Origin: Pseudopyrenochaeta lycopersici
Lineage: Eukaryota > Ascomycota > Dothideomycetes > Pleosporales > Pseudopyrenochaetaceae
DNA: 64,000 nt
NCBI GenBank assembly: GCA_003313425.1
Contig: NHZP01000019.1
Location: 868,001 to 932,000 of the forward strand
Direction of reading: 5' to 3'
The position numbers and the translations under genes are program-made. Below the pieces are notes generated by a model. The model ran no database searches, was not told the origin of the DNA, and worked only from the letters and a program-made list of their open reading frames with translations. Below, piece by piece: positions 23,335 through 35,558 of this stretch. Position 1 is the stretch's first letter. Each line of letters begins with the position of its first letter.

Positions 23335-24091
23335 ATGACGACCCAATACATCGTCGCCGGCATTGCACTAGCTAGCCTCGCGTTCATATATGACTTCAAG
23401 AGCTGGCAGAGTTTTGGTGCGGACTGAAATCTTGTATTCATAATCCAGTAAACCCTAATCTCCAACAGGAACTGGAGGCACACCACCGACTCTACAAGGC
23501 TATCTCAAGATCCGGCGCTGGGGTCTCTATCTGCTCTACAATCGCGAGAACCTGCTGGATCCGTCCTCCATCCCGGATTCAGGAACTTCATACATTAAAC
23601 CTCAGAAAATACCGAATAGAGTTGGTGTGCGACCATCGTTGACGCGATGGACGCTTCCTCAGCGTCAGTTTCCTGAGAAGATTACCCCAGCTGCATCAGC
23701 TACGCTACACAATCTGATGCAAGAGTTCGCTACTACACCCGCGTACTCAAAATACATCGAAACACGACCGAGTAAGACTGAAGGCGGTACTGGCCCTGCA
23801 ATCTATGTGAAGCCAGATGTCAAGACGATCAACCCTGTCGCACACAAGATCTTCTATGAAATAGCGCATGTACACCCCGCAGAAAACTCCTTACACGTGT
23901 ATGCGAGTCCGCAGGATGCGAAGCTGATTATCAAGAGGGGCTGGGGTCTGCGGTTCCCCGTGACTTGGCTGGCACCGCCGAGCTGGATAATGGTGTATGC
24001 GCCACGAAATGAAGACGAAGTCGAGACGGTGAGGGAAATTGTAAGGGCTGCGGTTTGCTTTGCTGTTGGCCAGAATCTTGACAGCTCATAA
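23335..24091 (+). CDS. Luciferase-domain (DUF5519-like) membrane-anchored protein
   Basis: The model is join(23335..23416, 23469..24091), 234 residues, with a 52-bp intron. The start MTTQYIVAGIALASLAFIYD is one hydrophobic segment and may be a signal anchor. The C-terminal half holds IAHVHPAENSLHVYASPQDA and IKRGWGLRFPVT, then SWIMVYAPRNEDEVETVREI. These match the small 'luciferase' domain found in fungal proteins of about 200-290 residues (DUF5519). The name comes from a domain model and does not mean light emission. Its function is unknown; I infer a membrane- or ER-associated role from the N-terminal helix. It runs on the same strand as the FAD monooxygenase, 463 bases upstream. Confidence 0.85.
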
Positions 24092-24554
24092 TCACTTATT
24101 CGAAGCTAGAGAAAGTAGCTGAGATGTGCTGTCAGATACTGTGGTCAGAGAACGGGATTTGGCCATGGGTTCTGTATACTGTTAGTATCATATCTCTCGG
24201 CTCAAGTATGCTCGTGCTACTTCCATATTGCGCTGCATCCGTCTTTTCACATCGTGACTTTGAGTTCGGGTCAAGTAATTATCAGCTCTGATCGGACTGA
24301 AAGCGTTTTTGCACAGCCAATCGGAAGTGGCTGAATTGTTTGTGCGCACGCAATGCGAAGCGGAGATCCGATGTCCTGCAGATCACGATCACCCGCAGCC
24401 CGCTCCGCTGTAGCTAAGTCACGACCCACGGGCGCTAGCTTGTCCTGCAGATACCTTTAAGATGACATACACTTTTATTGCTGACCCTTATTAAGAGTGT
24501 TCAGTACCACGATCTTTCGAAAACTCATTAGAACTGAGAAGCGTTGGTACGAAA
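24092..24554. other. Intergenic region upstream of the FAD monooxygenase gene
   Basis: About 460 bases with no supported gene. It should hold the monooxygenase promoter. I saw no clear core element. Confidence 0.5.
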
Positions 24555-25879
24555 ATGAAAGTCATCATAATTGGAGCTGGTAAGTGGGGCATCAGTCTGA
24601 ATGGCAAGATTACTCACTGGTCCTAACAGGTCCTGCTGGATGCGCACTGGCACATGGTTTGAGAAAAGCGAATATTCCGTTCAAAATCTACGACAAGGGC
24701 GCAGATGTCTATCGGCACCGTCACTGGGCATTCACGTTAGGGTGGGCGCGGCCATATCTCCTGGGCATGCTGCCAGAAGAACTCGGTGCGCAGATCAACT
24801 CATGTCAGGTCGATCCATATGTCGACTGTGCGGCTATTTGTGAAGACAGAATCGTGATATACAACGGTCAGACAAGAGAAGAAGCCTTCGCTTTCCCGAT
24901 TCCAAAAGCAAGAGAAATTAATATCCGAAAGCTGAGAATTCTATGCGCCGAGCAGCTGGATGTCCAGTATGGAAAGAGATTTGATCACTACGAAATAATC
25001 GAATCTGGTGGTGTAAAGGTATACTTTGACGATGGGTCAAGCGAAAAAAGCGATATTGTCATCGGTATCGATGGCGCAATGTCAAAAGTCCGACAGTGCC
25101 TGCTCGGCCGCAAAGCAGATATGGACATCTTACCATTCGCATTGGTGAATTTCAACGCATCTTACACCGCAGAACAAGCCCTCTTCATCAAAGAGCGCCT
25201 GCACCCCCTTGTTGATATTGCAATCCATCCTGCCGGCCACTATATCCGCGCCAATGTTTTAGACATGCCTGACCAGAACGATCCCAGCTCATGGACTTTC
25301 CAAATGCTTTCAACATGGCCGTTAAAAGTTGTGGAAGATCATGACAATGACGTTGACAGGTTACAGAGGCTTAAGGCACATGTGAAGAGAGATGGGTGGG
25401 CAGAACCGTATAAAAGTGCGATTGAGTGGATACCAGAAGATACAGAGGTTTTGAGAGATCAGTTGAAGATTTGGAAGACTGTACCCTGGGATAATCAAGG
25501 TGGACGAGTTACGCTGTGTGGTGATGCAGCGCATGCTATGACGTTTCGTACGCGCCCTTCATCTTATCTCCCCTCTCCCTCTCCCAATTCTCCTTGCTAA
25601 CCAGTCGCTCCAGATCGCGGCCAAGGGGCCAACAATGCATTTTACTCTGCACACTGTCTCGTCGAAGCATTGAAGTCCGTTCAAGCGGGCACAGCGACAT
25701 TGAAAGAAGCAATAACAGCATACGATGAGAGTATCTGGAAGCGAGGGGCGAATGAAGTACAGATTTCCAAAGCGCAAACATTCTTCACGCATGATGGTCT
25801 TCAGAATTTCATAAATAGTCCAGTCATGAAGTTGGGGACAAAGCCGAGTCATGCTGCGAAGAGTGAGGGATATCAATAA
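24555..25879 (+). CDS. FAD-dependent monooxygenase (aromatic hydroxylase type)
   Basis: Three exons: 24555..24579, 24630..25547 and 25614..25879, 402 residues. Introns are 50 and 66 bp, and the first splits the dinucleotide-binding motif. After splicing the N-terminus reads MKVIIIGAGPAGCALAHGLR, with GxGxxG at residues 7-12. The second FAD motif GDAAHAM (residues 306-312) ends exon 2, and HRGQGANNA follows after the intron. This is the class A flavoprotein hydroxylase layout (salicylate hydroxylase-like). These enzymes add one oxygen to an aromatic or similar ring using NAD(P)H and O2. The substrate is not evident. No signal peptide is seen, so it is probably cytosolic. It ends tail to tail with the GMC oxidoreductase, 505 bases away. 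Confidence 0.94.
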
Positions 25880-26384
25880 GCCATTCACGTTTGGCATTCG
25901 AGCATGAGAAAGGGTCGATTGTAGGAGAGAAAAGAGTATTGCGCAAAGAAATGTTCTTAGAAACATGCACCACGTTGAGATTCCAGCATCAAATGTGCAT
26001 TTATAGGCTGTACGCCGTTGTATGGCTGAGTATGCACAAAGCAACTCAACACAATCTCAATGAAACAATTCCCTCAATTTACTTCCAATTATCTGTGCGA
26101 TATTCCAGTGTTGTATGTGTTAGGTTCAATTTCATATAAGCCTAACATTTCCATGAGGAACAGACCGCTCATGACATTTTGCAGAGGCAATCTACGGACT
26201 TTTAGTATGGGTGACGCTCGTTCGCGTTCTGCGCCTGACAAGACACATGATATAGCAACACATGCTATCTGCAAATGTGATTTATAAATAAACTCATTTT
26301 TCCAAATCACAACATCAAGAAGAGCCATGCATCTCAAGTGATAGCATTAGTGAAATGAATAAAGATTATATTAATTATAAGAAA
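25880..26384. other. Convergent intergenic region
   Basis: About 500 AT-rich bases between the 3' ends of the FAD monooxygenase (+) and the GMC oxidoreductase (-). Several short frames exist; none looks like a protein gene. Confidence 0.55.
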
Positions 26385-28398
26385 CTACCACCTGAAAGGC
26401 CAGAGATCACCTATCGTCGGCAGGATATTAAAGAAATTACGTGCTTTTATAATGTCGGCTGCCTTTTCGGCAACAGCATACATAGTAGATTGCAGATGCG
26501 TAGCAGGAACGAGGGGAAGGATGCTTGCATCGACGATACTCAGACCGTTAACGCCGTACACTTTCAAGTCGGCACCTACACAACCACCTAAGTTCTGAGG
26601 CATCATCGAACAACTTCCTGACATGTGAGCGAAAGAAGCTTCGAGACCCTTTTGTTGGATTAAAGTATTCATAATCTCGTCATCCGATTGAGCTCCAGTG
26701 CCAGGGGAGAGTTCAAATGGTGAAAATTTAGCGAGCTCAGGTCGCGCCCACTGGTTCCTTGTGAATCGTGTCATCTCCGCCAGTATCTGTTTATCAACAG
26801 GATTCTGGAAGGTGTTCCACTGCACGACAGGATTTCCGTATTTGTTGCTGGGGTTGAGAGTAACGGTACCGCGGGATAGTGGGCGCTGCAGAACACTGAT
26901 GGCTAGTCCGAATGCCACCATCGGAAACTCGCCAGCGGCCGCATCGTTACGGGAGTGAAGGTTTGCGATAATATCACGCTGCTTTGTAAAGCCGCGCAAG
27001 AGAGCAGCGTCATCATAAATTGAAGGTAGATATTGGCGTGCGTTTTGGGACTTGATGGTCTGGGCGATTTGGCTCCACTTTTGCGTGATAGTCTGCAAGC
27101 TTAGGAAGGCAAGGCTGCTACCGTGTGCTTGCGTGATTGGCCCACTGCGACTAGTTTGGTATTGCGACCAAGCAGTAGCATTATACACAGGGTCCTGGCC
27201 GCTAAATGGATTGGGAAAGCCCATGTTCTTAAGATCGAAAAACATGTTGGCATTAGGATGATCCTGCATGTTTGCGCCGACGGCGGGCATATTCTTCTTC
27301 ACCGCTGCGATGAGAGGAGGGGCAAGGTCAGTGTATATTTCACATGCTATTCGAGCAAAGATACTTACAGACACCTGCAGCGCTGAGGACGCTCCTCGGT
27401 CCAATTCCACTGAGTTGAAGGAGTTGAGGCGTAAAGACGGATCCGGCGGCAAGAATGACCTCCCTTCTTGCGTAGACCTTCTTGACTGAGCCATCTGAGC
27501 GCGACTTGAATTGGACACCGTTAGCCGTGTACCCTGTTAGTAGGCCTTGGCTGAAGAGGATCTCGTTCACAGTCTTGCCAGTGATAAGTACAAGGTTGTT
27601 GCGCGACTTGACAGGATCGTAGTACGCATTCTTTGCGTGAGATCGGGTTTGTGTATCAGGCCTTAGGGAGGTAGGAATCCAGTATGCACCAACAGCATTT
27701 CCAAGGGCATGTTCCCTTGGCAATGGTGCGCCTGCAGCCTTCCAAGCTGCCCAAATGTCCTTCATATCAGGGTACTCAAAGTTGGGGAATGACGCCTGAA
27801 CCGGGCCGTTCCCATAAGCTGAGGCATCGTATGTGGTGCCAAAGTCCCTGACGTTGTCTGCCAAGGGTGGGGTGAAAGTCGTCGACTTTCTGAAATAGTA
27901 AAGAAGACTGGCCCAATTCCATCCTGGGTTGCCAAGCTGTTCCCAGGCATTGTAGTCGGCAGCAGATGCACGATCAAAGGCCATTCCATTGACCATAGAC
28001 CCGCCACCAACTACGTTGCCTACCCAGACTGGATGTGAGCCACCAGTGTTGGCGTCAGGCGCAGAGGGAATATTGTACATAAGCCCAGCATTGATGCTGT
28101 TTGCGAAATTAGGCACTTGAGTCGTGACGTCGTCAACAACGTAGCCATTCTCAATAACAAGGACAGTCCCTAGACGTTGATTAATTTGAGTTAGTCCAAG
28201 ACAAGGAGACGACTTACGTCCTGCATCTTCGCTCAAGCGATTAGCAACGGTTAGGCCTGTCAGCCCACCACCCACAATGATATAGTCAAAAGTTTTGCCT
28301 CCGACGTTTGGCTCGCCGTTGCTGCTCCCAGGCGCTGGATTCAAGATTTGTGGTACAAAAGAAGATAGAAAGAAAATGCTTCGGATGACGAAAGCCAT
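26385..28398 (-). CDS. Secreted GMC oxidoreductase
   Basis: Three exons on the minus strand: 28218..28398, 27369..28169 and 26385..27304, 633 residues. Introns are 48 and 64 bp. The first 20 or so residues (MAFVIRSIFFLSSFVPQILN) look like a signal peptide. The FAD-binding start YIIVGGGLTGLTVANRLSE (about 39-57) and the family patterns GNVVGGGSMVNGMAFDRASA and GSVFTPQLLQLSGIGPRSVL are clear. The C-terminal part has HMSGSCSMMP and PATHLQSTMYAVAEKAAD, which carry the likely active-site His pair. GMC enzymes oxidise alcohols or sugars with FAD and pass electrons to O2 or quinones. The family includes glucose oxidase, glucose dehydrogenase and aryl-alcohol oxidase. Which one this is cannot be told. 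I chose the ATG at 28398 because it begins the signal peptide. A TATA-like string lies about 100 bases upstream. Confidence 0.94.
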
Positions 28399-30509
28399 AA
28401 TTAAAAAGGTGGGAGGGAGTCCCCAACTGAACGGCACAAGGGTGAAGTTCCGAGGACTTGTCTCTGGGATCCTGAAACTAAAGGGTATGGGAGGTATATA
28501 GGGAAATGACTCGAGTGAAATCGTTTGGTGAATGGGCCACCCCTGGGTACCCGAAGGCTACATAAAGTGGCTTCGCCTGCAGGCGATCGTCTTTGCGCAA
28601 AGAATGGCGAGCTATTCGATAAACCACAATTTGCGGGGTCAGCCTGAAATTTGGGTCTTCTGACTCCATCGTGCATATGCAATGGTGGTGTGGTTACTAC
28701 GGTTAATCGACACAATGTCTTGAGAGACGTCTTCGCGCTGCGCTTTTCGCGATCGAGATCCTCGCTAGTGTTTGCGTAGGCATGCAAGGGATCGCATATG
28801 AGTTACCCTGCTGATGATCACAGAGTAAGCGATGGCTCAGATCCTGTGACGCCAGTGATGGCGGATGGGCGAGGCCTTGGGGACGGAAGTGTAGTGCACA
28901 TTGGCATGTTTGAGTGCGTTGAAAAGGGGAAAGAGTGGCGTAGGGCATCGGTTCCTGGCTGCAGGAATCCCGCGCTGCCTCGTGTGACACAACCCTCCCT
29001 ACCAACCATAGCAAATTTACTCTGTTCTTTAACCGGGTACAGCCATCTAGACCAGGGACGGCTCGCAGCTGAGGGAAGGAATTGCGACTACTCGGCGGCG
29101 GGACACGGCAGAACCATGGAACGATCTTGCATTAGACATGCGGCAGTCCAAGTTTAAGCGAAGAACGTTCGTTCACATCAGCGGTATGTATTTCAGCAGC
29201 CGAGAATCACCAAGCCACCTGCATCCTGTCAACCTGCTTCTTGAGATTTCGCGCTTGCTTCGGTCACGCAACCAAGGTTTGCGCAGAATTTAGGTTTCTG
29301 ATGTGCAACACTAGCCCCTGTAGCTATATGTGGCGTTTTAAGGCTGCCGAGAATAGCGTAATGTTCAGACGACGTGAGGTAAACTTTTGCCTTACAGCGG
29401 CTTGTGGCGCATTAAACTTCGCAATCACTGCGTTGTGGCGCTGTATGCATTATTTGGCCATACTTGCGCAGATATTACACAAAATTAGGCCCGGAAGTGG
29501 TCAACTGAAGCAAGAAGCTTTCGTGCACACGCATGTTTTTCATGCGCATCGCTACAGGAAACTTACACCATAAAGACTTCATTCCTTACACAGCGCGGTT
29601 CACAGTCCTCCGAATATCTTCCAGAGTAAAAGTATATTTTTGTTGCTTTCGGAATGGTGTACTTTGTGCGGCCTTCAAACTATCGCTTACTTGCAGCAGA
29701 CCGGAGTCTCCGGGCGACGGCCGCAGCACATCATATGGGCTGTTTCGAAGCTGAGAGCTTGTTCAGAACGGGAAGCTAGTTTACACTTTCAAGCAACGGC
29801 GCCAGACATCGGCCTCTAGATTCACGGAGCTGTGTGCTAACAAAGTGACAGCTGTCCGGCCAGGCAACTACTGCAAATCATCTGTGACGAGCTAGAACGG
29901 CCGGCTATCGCGTTCGATAGCTCTGTCTGGAACCTTGGTTGTTGGGATTCGAGATTATTCCCTCGCATAATCCCTCTATCGTAGTTTCGACGAAGACCCT
30001 CGCAGTGATCTTCTGTGGACAGTGTCAATTGATTGTCAGGTTTTGAGAAGCCATTGAAACATCTCAACTATATATGCAGATAGAATAGCATGCTTCAATC
30101 TACTAAAAGCCATCACAGACATGATGGGCAATGAGATCTGGATGCTGACGCCTCTTGAATCATGTCCTGAGGGGAGAGGTGAGAAGTCACCCCGCCGCGT
30201 GACAGTCAGCCATCCTGATACACCATAGACGCCTCCTGCATGCACAATAGTGTCTTCTCTTACTGGCAGGTCTGACACGCCGGCGGTGGGCTCCGCTGTT
30301 TCCCTATGGCATTATTTATATCAGATAGAAAAGCAGAGTGTCCCTGAGATCACAGTGTATAATCTTCATCTTATACAAACTCATCTTCATAATCGAAGTA
30401 TCCAAACCCCAAACATCGCCACCTGGTGTGGTTGAGCTTCACTACGCTTTTTCTTCATTCTTTACAATTGAACAACAGCGACAAACAACTATCAACACTC
30501 ATCAACATC
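28399..30509. other. Divergent intergenic region of 2.1 kb
   Basis: Between the starts of the GMC oxidoreductase gene (-) and the Pth11-like gene (+). Several frames (for example 28798-29157 and 29241-29573) show no recognisable protein. Nothing else is supported beyond the two promoters. Confidence 0.5.
28495..28500 (-). promoter_or_regulatory. TATA-like box of the GMC oxidoreductase gene
   Basis: TATATA on the minus strand, about 100 bases before the ATG at 28398. Sequence evidence only. Confidence 0.4.
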
Positions 30510-31789
30510 ATGCCCGCTCCTCCTGTGTTTCCACCAGGATTGCCGCTGGACGACCGCTCAAATTCTCTCAAAATACCAATTGTAACTCTGATTGTGTTCA
30601 GCTCAATCTTTGTTGCTCTTCGCCTATGCATCAGCTTCAAAAATAGGAACTTCTTTCTATTAACGGACCATTTACTGTGGACCGGACATGTGAGTACACT
30701 ATGATGTATTTCTAACTTGTTATCCAAATCTCATCATTTTCAGGTTCTCGCAATAGTCGGAGCTGCATGCGCCTACAAAATGGCTGAACATGGCGGAGGG
30801 AAACATGTCTGGGACCCAATCATGACGCCTGCAAACTTGGAAAAGTACCTCAGGTATCTTTGGATTGGCCAGCTTTTAAACTTGTATGGCATGGCCTTGA
30901 TAAAACTAAGTGTCTGCGCCTACATTTTCATGCTGGATTTCTCGAAAGGGTTCCGAATTGTGATATGGCTCTCAGTCGTTATCCACGTCTCCCTCAATTT
31001 CATCTTCCCCACCATTATTCTTTTTGGAGAATGCAGACCAATTTCTAAGCATTGGGACGTTGCTGGTACTCAGCCAGGGTCTTGCTGGCCAGCGAAACCC
31101 AGGGTCATATCAGGTAAGAAGATCTGCTACTATATGAACAACCATGACTTACAGGAGCTCGATAGGATATTCCGGAGCTGCGACAAACATTTTGACGGAT
31201 CTTATCTACACCCTGGCCCCACTCATATATATTTCGAGGGTCCAGTTGCCTAAGCGCACTATCTGGGGTGTTCGCGCAGTCTTTTTACTTGGTCTCATGT
31301 AAGATTTCCGCTCGGATTTGTTCAACCTTGTCTAACATTTTTTCCAGAACTACAACCATATCCGCTCTCAAGCTGTATGAAATGAAGTCACTTTATGACT
31401 CACCAGATCCAACATACACGTCAGTCAATCTAAGCATATATGCGATCGCCGAAGTATTCGTCGGCGCTTTCACAGCTTCCCTTCCGCCCATGCGCAAGAC
31501 CTTCGAAACCCTGCTCCACAAGGTACTTCCGGCAAGTCTTACTGGGGCATCGAGAAGCACCGGGTATAGCTATGCGCTCAAGGGTGTCGGTAGTCACCCG
31601 AGCACCAAATCTTCATCATCGAAACCGAAGCATGATTGCGATGATGATAGTGAGCTTGGCATACTCCCGGAAGATACAGCCAACTCTGGGAAAGAATCCG
31701 ACAATACGATTGTGAGGATAACACATGTAGGTGTAATGGCTGATGATAAGAGCGAGATATCGAGACGTCGACAAGACGACTGGGTTTGA
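30510..31789 (+). CDS. Pth11-like membrane protein (fungal rhodopsin domain)
   Basis: Four exons: 30510..30689, 30744..31113, 31166..31298 and 31348..31789, 374 residues. Introns are 54, 52 and 49 bp. For the third exon I used the acceptor ending at 31165; the earlier one at 31155 gives a stop. Seven hydrophobic segments run over residues about 20-280. The region NILTDLIYTLAPLIYISRVQ followed by LPKRTIWGVRAVFLLGL is typical of the large Ascomycete family of Pth11-like integral membrane proteins. Pth11 of the rice blast fungus is a surface receptor for host cues. Most relatives have no known ligand. The conserved cysteine pair here is CRP...CW; there is no CFEM domain. The last 100 residues are a hydrophilic, Ser/Lys/Asp-rich tail, likely cytosolic. 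The role as a receptor is inferred from family. Confidence 0.9.
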
Positions 31790-32080
31790 GCGCTGCCTTG
31801 GTTGGATACGTTCCAGAGGAAATGAAGTTGATGATACCATAATGTACGGGTCGCAGGCGTTCAGGAGTACTAAAACCGTTTTGAGGGTTTTAACATGTAA
31901 CCTCCTTAATCATAATACCACTTCCACGCTCAAGATCTTGTTTGTGCACTCGCAATGCCCAGAGCATGGTGGTGATTGAAGGTGCCTGCGCCACGCTTTG
32001 TGGCACTGCCGAGGTTCGGCGATCCTGTAGGAGATGTTAACTTCCGAAGATCTCCATCCATCTTCATTTCATCAACCATC

Positions 32081-33960
32081 ATGTCCAACCCCTCACGCCC
32101 CTATCGCCGTGATCTTCAATTTCGCGGTTTCATTGAAGGTCTGACTTACCTTGACGGAAGCTCGCAGCCGCTCTGTCATTTCTTTGGTGGAATACCATTT
32201 GCCCTGCCACCTATCGGTCCCTTCCGCTTCCAGAAGCCAAGGGCATTGCCAACATGCTACCGCTATGGGACAAGAATAAATCCTGGAAGGTTCACCGGTG
32301 GCTCTGGGCTGTGTCCACAAGGGTCCAGAGAGGGTCTTAATGAAAATTCTTGGGATGAAGATTGTTTGCAGAGCAACATCTGGGTTCCAGCCGGGGACCC
32401 ACCTGCTGAAGGTATAACATGACTCTTTAGACGATAATAAAGAACGATCTGACCCTTAAGTAGGTTGGCCGGTGTTGTTCTATATTCGTAAGTTCTTCAT
32501 TGCACAGTTAGAGTTTGACGCCGTTTGTTTCATCACGATCTAGCATCGTAGCGGGGGATTTGGAACGTCAAGTTTTCCGCCAGAGCCTAAAAACTGGAGA
32601 TACCAAGGCACGAAATTTCGAGATGCCGAGGGGCAACGGCTGACTATCAAATCGAAGAAGTCATGCAGTCGATAATGATCAAACTTACTGACTTGTTGAT
32701 GCAGACGGAGGCTTTTTACAGTTCGGCACGTCCAACAGCCTTGACTTCCGCGCACTGCTTGGCGAGTCATCCACTAAATGCGTCATCGTTGCGCCGGCTT
32801 ATCGTTTAAACGTCTTTGGCTTCCTCGCTTCGCCCGAGGCTCTTGAATCATGTCCAGATTACGCAGTGAACCTTGGCTTTTGGGACCAACGCATGGCGTT
32901 GCAATGGACGTTCGAGAACATCAGTTACTTCGGTGGTAGCGCATCGAACATTACAATCGCCGGCTATTCTGCTGGTGCGCATTCCGTTTTCCATCAGCTG
33001 GCGTACGATCTTGGTGTTCCAGACAACAAAGCGATCGTGAAGAAAGCGCTCATGCTGTCCAATGGACCGGGTATGCAGCCGAAGAGCTTGCGTGAGGCTC
33101 AGGACCAGTTCAATGAGCTACTGTGCACTCTAGGCGTCGCATCAAATCTATCACCAGCAGAAAAACTTGCAAAGCTTCGTGGTGTAAATGCTAAAAAGTT
33201 GGTTGAAGCAAGTTACAAGATGGAGCTGCATCAATATCGTGCCGTAACTGATGGCTCTTTCGTACGCCACGGCCTGCTTGAAGAAATCAGTAACGGCGTC
33301 TTCGCGCAACGGATGAAGCGACGAGGTGTTCAGCTCATCATCGGAGAATGCAGCGATGAACACTTTGTCTATGGTACATGGCGACCGCCACAGCCTGGAT
33401 ACGAAAACATGCTTCGTCGTTTGGAAGCTGATTATCCTCGTAAAGCATGCAAGATCTTGATGTCACATTATTTTCCGAACCGGACGCTTCCACCAGTATA
33501 CAAAAACTGGCAAGCTGCTTTTGGACACATCTACGCTGATGTTCAGATTCATGCCTTCGAACGGGGCATGGTAAATACTCTGGTAAAGCAAGGTGTAGGA
33601 GATTTGATTCATAGATATCGCATCGAGTGGCGCGCAGAGTGCGTTGATAAGACAATGCCTAAAAGCTGGGGCGCTAGTCACGGTTCGGATTTGGCGATAT
33701 GGTTCTATGGAAATGGAAGCACGTTGAGCGCAGAAGAGAAAGCGATAGTCTCAAAAGGCTTCCTCAATCCTCTGAGCAGGTTTCTGAAAGGTGAACAGTG
33801 CGACTGGGGGACGCAGCATGCAATGCAAATAAGGACATTGAAGAGTGATGGCAGAGTGGTGATCGAGGAAGACACAAGATTGGAAGAGGGCCTAAAACTC
33901 TGGGACGCGCTGAAGAAGGCTGGTCTTATGGGCCAGCATAAGGAAGTAGCAAAACTCTGA
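32081..33960 (+). CDS. Type B carboxylesterase
   Basis: Three exons: 32081..32411, 32464..32487 and 32705..33960, 536 residues. The middle exon has only 24 bases. Splicing rebuilds GWPVLFYIHGGFLQFG, the oxyanion-hole region of the family. The nucleophile is Ser207 in TIAGYSAGAHS, the general base His444 in GASHGSDLAIW, and the acidic residue probably lies in IIGECSDEHFVYG (about 330-340). The start MSNPSRPYRRDLQFRGFIEG and the segment DEDCLQSNIWVP also fit. No signal peptide is visible, so the enzyme is probably intracellular. These enzymes cleave carboxylic esters; fungal ones act on xenobiotics, acyl chains or secondary metabolites. The second intron is 217 bp, which is long for this window, and holds an exon-like stretch (see findings). 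Confidence 0.9.
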
Positions 33961-34961
33961 AGTACGTAGTTGACGCTGCATTTTACCAGGTCCCATTTAA
34001 ACATGACCTCCTAACCCAATCGAAGATATTATTTTCAAGATTCTCAGTCCTCGCTCTTCCTATGCCCGCTCAAGAAATGACAACAAAGTGCCACTCTGCG
34101 AAAACATCCCAGCCCCCATGTTGAGTGCACATGTCACTTTCGATCAAGCACCTTCGAAGCCACATCAAGAGACACCCAGATCCAGGGTTCGCGTTAGGTT
34201 TGCTAATTCAAAATTAGGGTTTTGTGTCAAGGTACATCCTCGTAACTATATGAGAAGCAATGTATTGGTTGAAGCGCGATATCGTTTCCGAGCTGCAGAC
34301 GTTCAACCACGTGGCGCACTGCTAAGACTAAGCGTCCGGCCACCGTTTGCGAAGCTCAGGGGAGCGATCCAGATGAATGGCACGAGATAGAACACTGGTT
34401 CGTGGCTTTATCGATAGTAGATCATCTGCAGCATATAGCATAGATTGGCTGAAATTCCTAGACGTAGTAGCTAGAGGGTACAATAAGGGTAAGAGTCCGG
34501 AAGGATGCACGGAATGTTCCGGTATTTAACCACTCCGATCTGTAAGCCCACGCATTACTAGTTCGATCGTCGGTACCATAGAAGCCCTTCCTATCATCAT
34601 CGTGTAAGCCATGTAATAATGGTCTGATCGATTAAAGACAAACTGAACGCTATGTCCAAACATCTCACAACATGTTGGTCTTCATCCACCACCCCGCACT
34701 GCCTGGACAGGCTATTGTTAGACGGCGCAAACCATAATAATCACTGGTCGCCCACCACTTTCTGAGAGAAGAGGCGTAGGGCTAGTGTTCTTATCTGGGA
34801 AAGTTTTAGAGAAGAGGTCTAGAATATATGCCGAAGTGGAATGATTTCTCGAACGAGACAAACAAAGGGCGTTCGTAGAACAGAAGTATCATTAGTATGA
34901 GAAGCTATTTACTGCTACAAGTGTGTTTTACATGGCACTAGTCAACCAGTCACGGGATCCC
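33961..34961. other. Convergent intergenic region
   Basis: About 1 kb between the carboxylesterase (+) and an orphan gene (-). A frame at 34088-34390 shows no resemblance to a known protein. Nothing supported. Confidence 0.5.
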
Positions 34962-35558
34962 TTACCGTACTGGTTCGCTTATAGGGTTACCAACTGTGAC
35001 ATCTCTTCTATCCAGGCTCCCTTCAGAGCAGGTAGCGATTTCCTCCCCTAACCCATCGCTCATGTCCCCCCTTTCCCTCTCCCCGACATTCCAGGGCAAA
35101 TCCTCTCTCCTAAACACGCCCTCACCAAACACCAGTCCCTCAACCTCCTCATACACACTTCTTTGCAGCTCTTCCTCCTCCACTCCCCCAATTCCTGCGT
35201 CAGGCCACCTCACTTCCCCTTGACCCAGCGCCAGTGCCATGCCGATGATACGTACGAGTGTTTTCATTTCGACAATATATCTGTACAAGCCATGACGGGC
35301 AAAGTCGAAGTCTTGATATTTTGCAAAGTATCGGTTTAGCCGATCTTGCAGATTCAAGAGCTTATCCGCGGTGAGAAGTGCTGAGTTGCGCCGTTTGCTT
35401 GCACATACTGGTCGAAGTGTCTGACGTGCGAGATCGATGAGTTCTAGTAGGTATCGCTCGAATTTGGCGACATTGGGTGGCGATGTGCTGTTGGACGAGG
35501 CACTGAAAATTGATATGCAAGAGTGCGCACTTGCGTCGCTTTGGCTTCGTGATGACAT
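34962..35558 (-). CDS. Hypothetical protein, 198 residues
   Basis: Single exon on the minus strand with an ATG at 35558 and stop at 34962. I do not recognise a family. The N-terminus is rich in Ser and may be disordered. A central helical region (about residues 29-110) has alternating hydrophobic and charged residues: FERYLLELIDLARQTLRP, then TADKLLNLQDRLNRYFAKYQ and VEMKTLVRIIGMALALGQ. The last 70 residues are acidic and Gly-rich with no clear fold. No signal peptide or membrane helix is seen. The even amino-acid use and length make it more likely real than chance, but there is no homology evidence. The gene ends 3' to 3' with the carboxylesterase and lies in the same direction as the carbonic anhydrase upstream. 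Confidence 0.65.
   Translation of the reverse strand: MSSRSQSDASAHSCISIFSASSNSTSPPNVAKFERYLLELIDLARQTLRPVCASKRRNSALLTADKLLNLQDRLNRYFAKYQDFDFARHGLYRYIVEMKTLVRIIGMALALGQGEVRWPDAGIGGVEEEELQRSVYEEVEGLVFGEGVFRREDLPWNVGERERGDMSDGLGEEIATCSEGSLDRRDVTVGNPISEPVR

Noticed and set aside
32540..32770. A minus-strand frame with GCWTCRTVKSL, like the start of a Zn2Cys6 cluster
   Set aside because: Only one Cys pair is present, no further cysteines follow at the right spacing, and the frame lies antisense across the carboxylesterase exon. Chance match.
20643..33960. A secondary-metabolite biosynthetic cluster
   Set aside because: No polyketide synthase, peptide synthetase, terpene cyclase or prenyltransferase is found between or near these genes.
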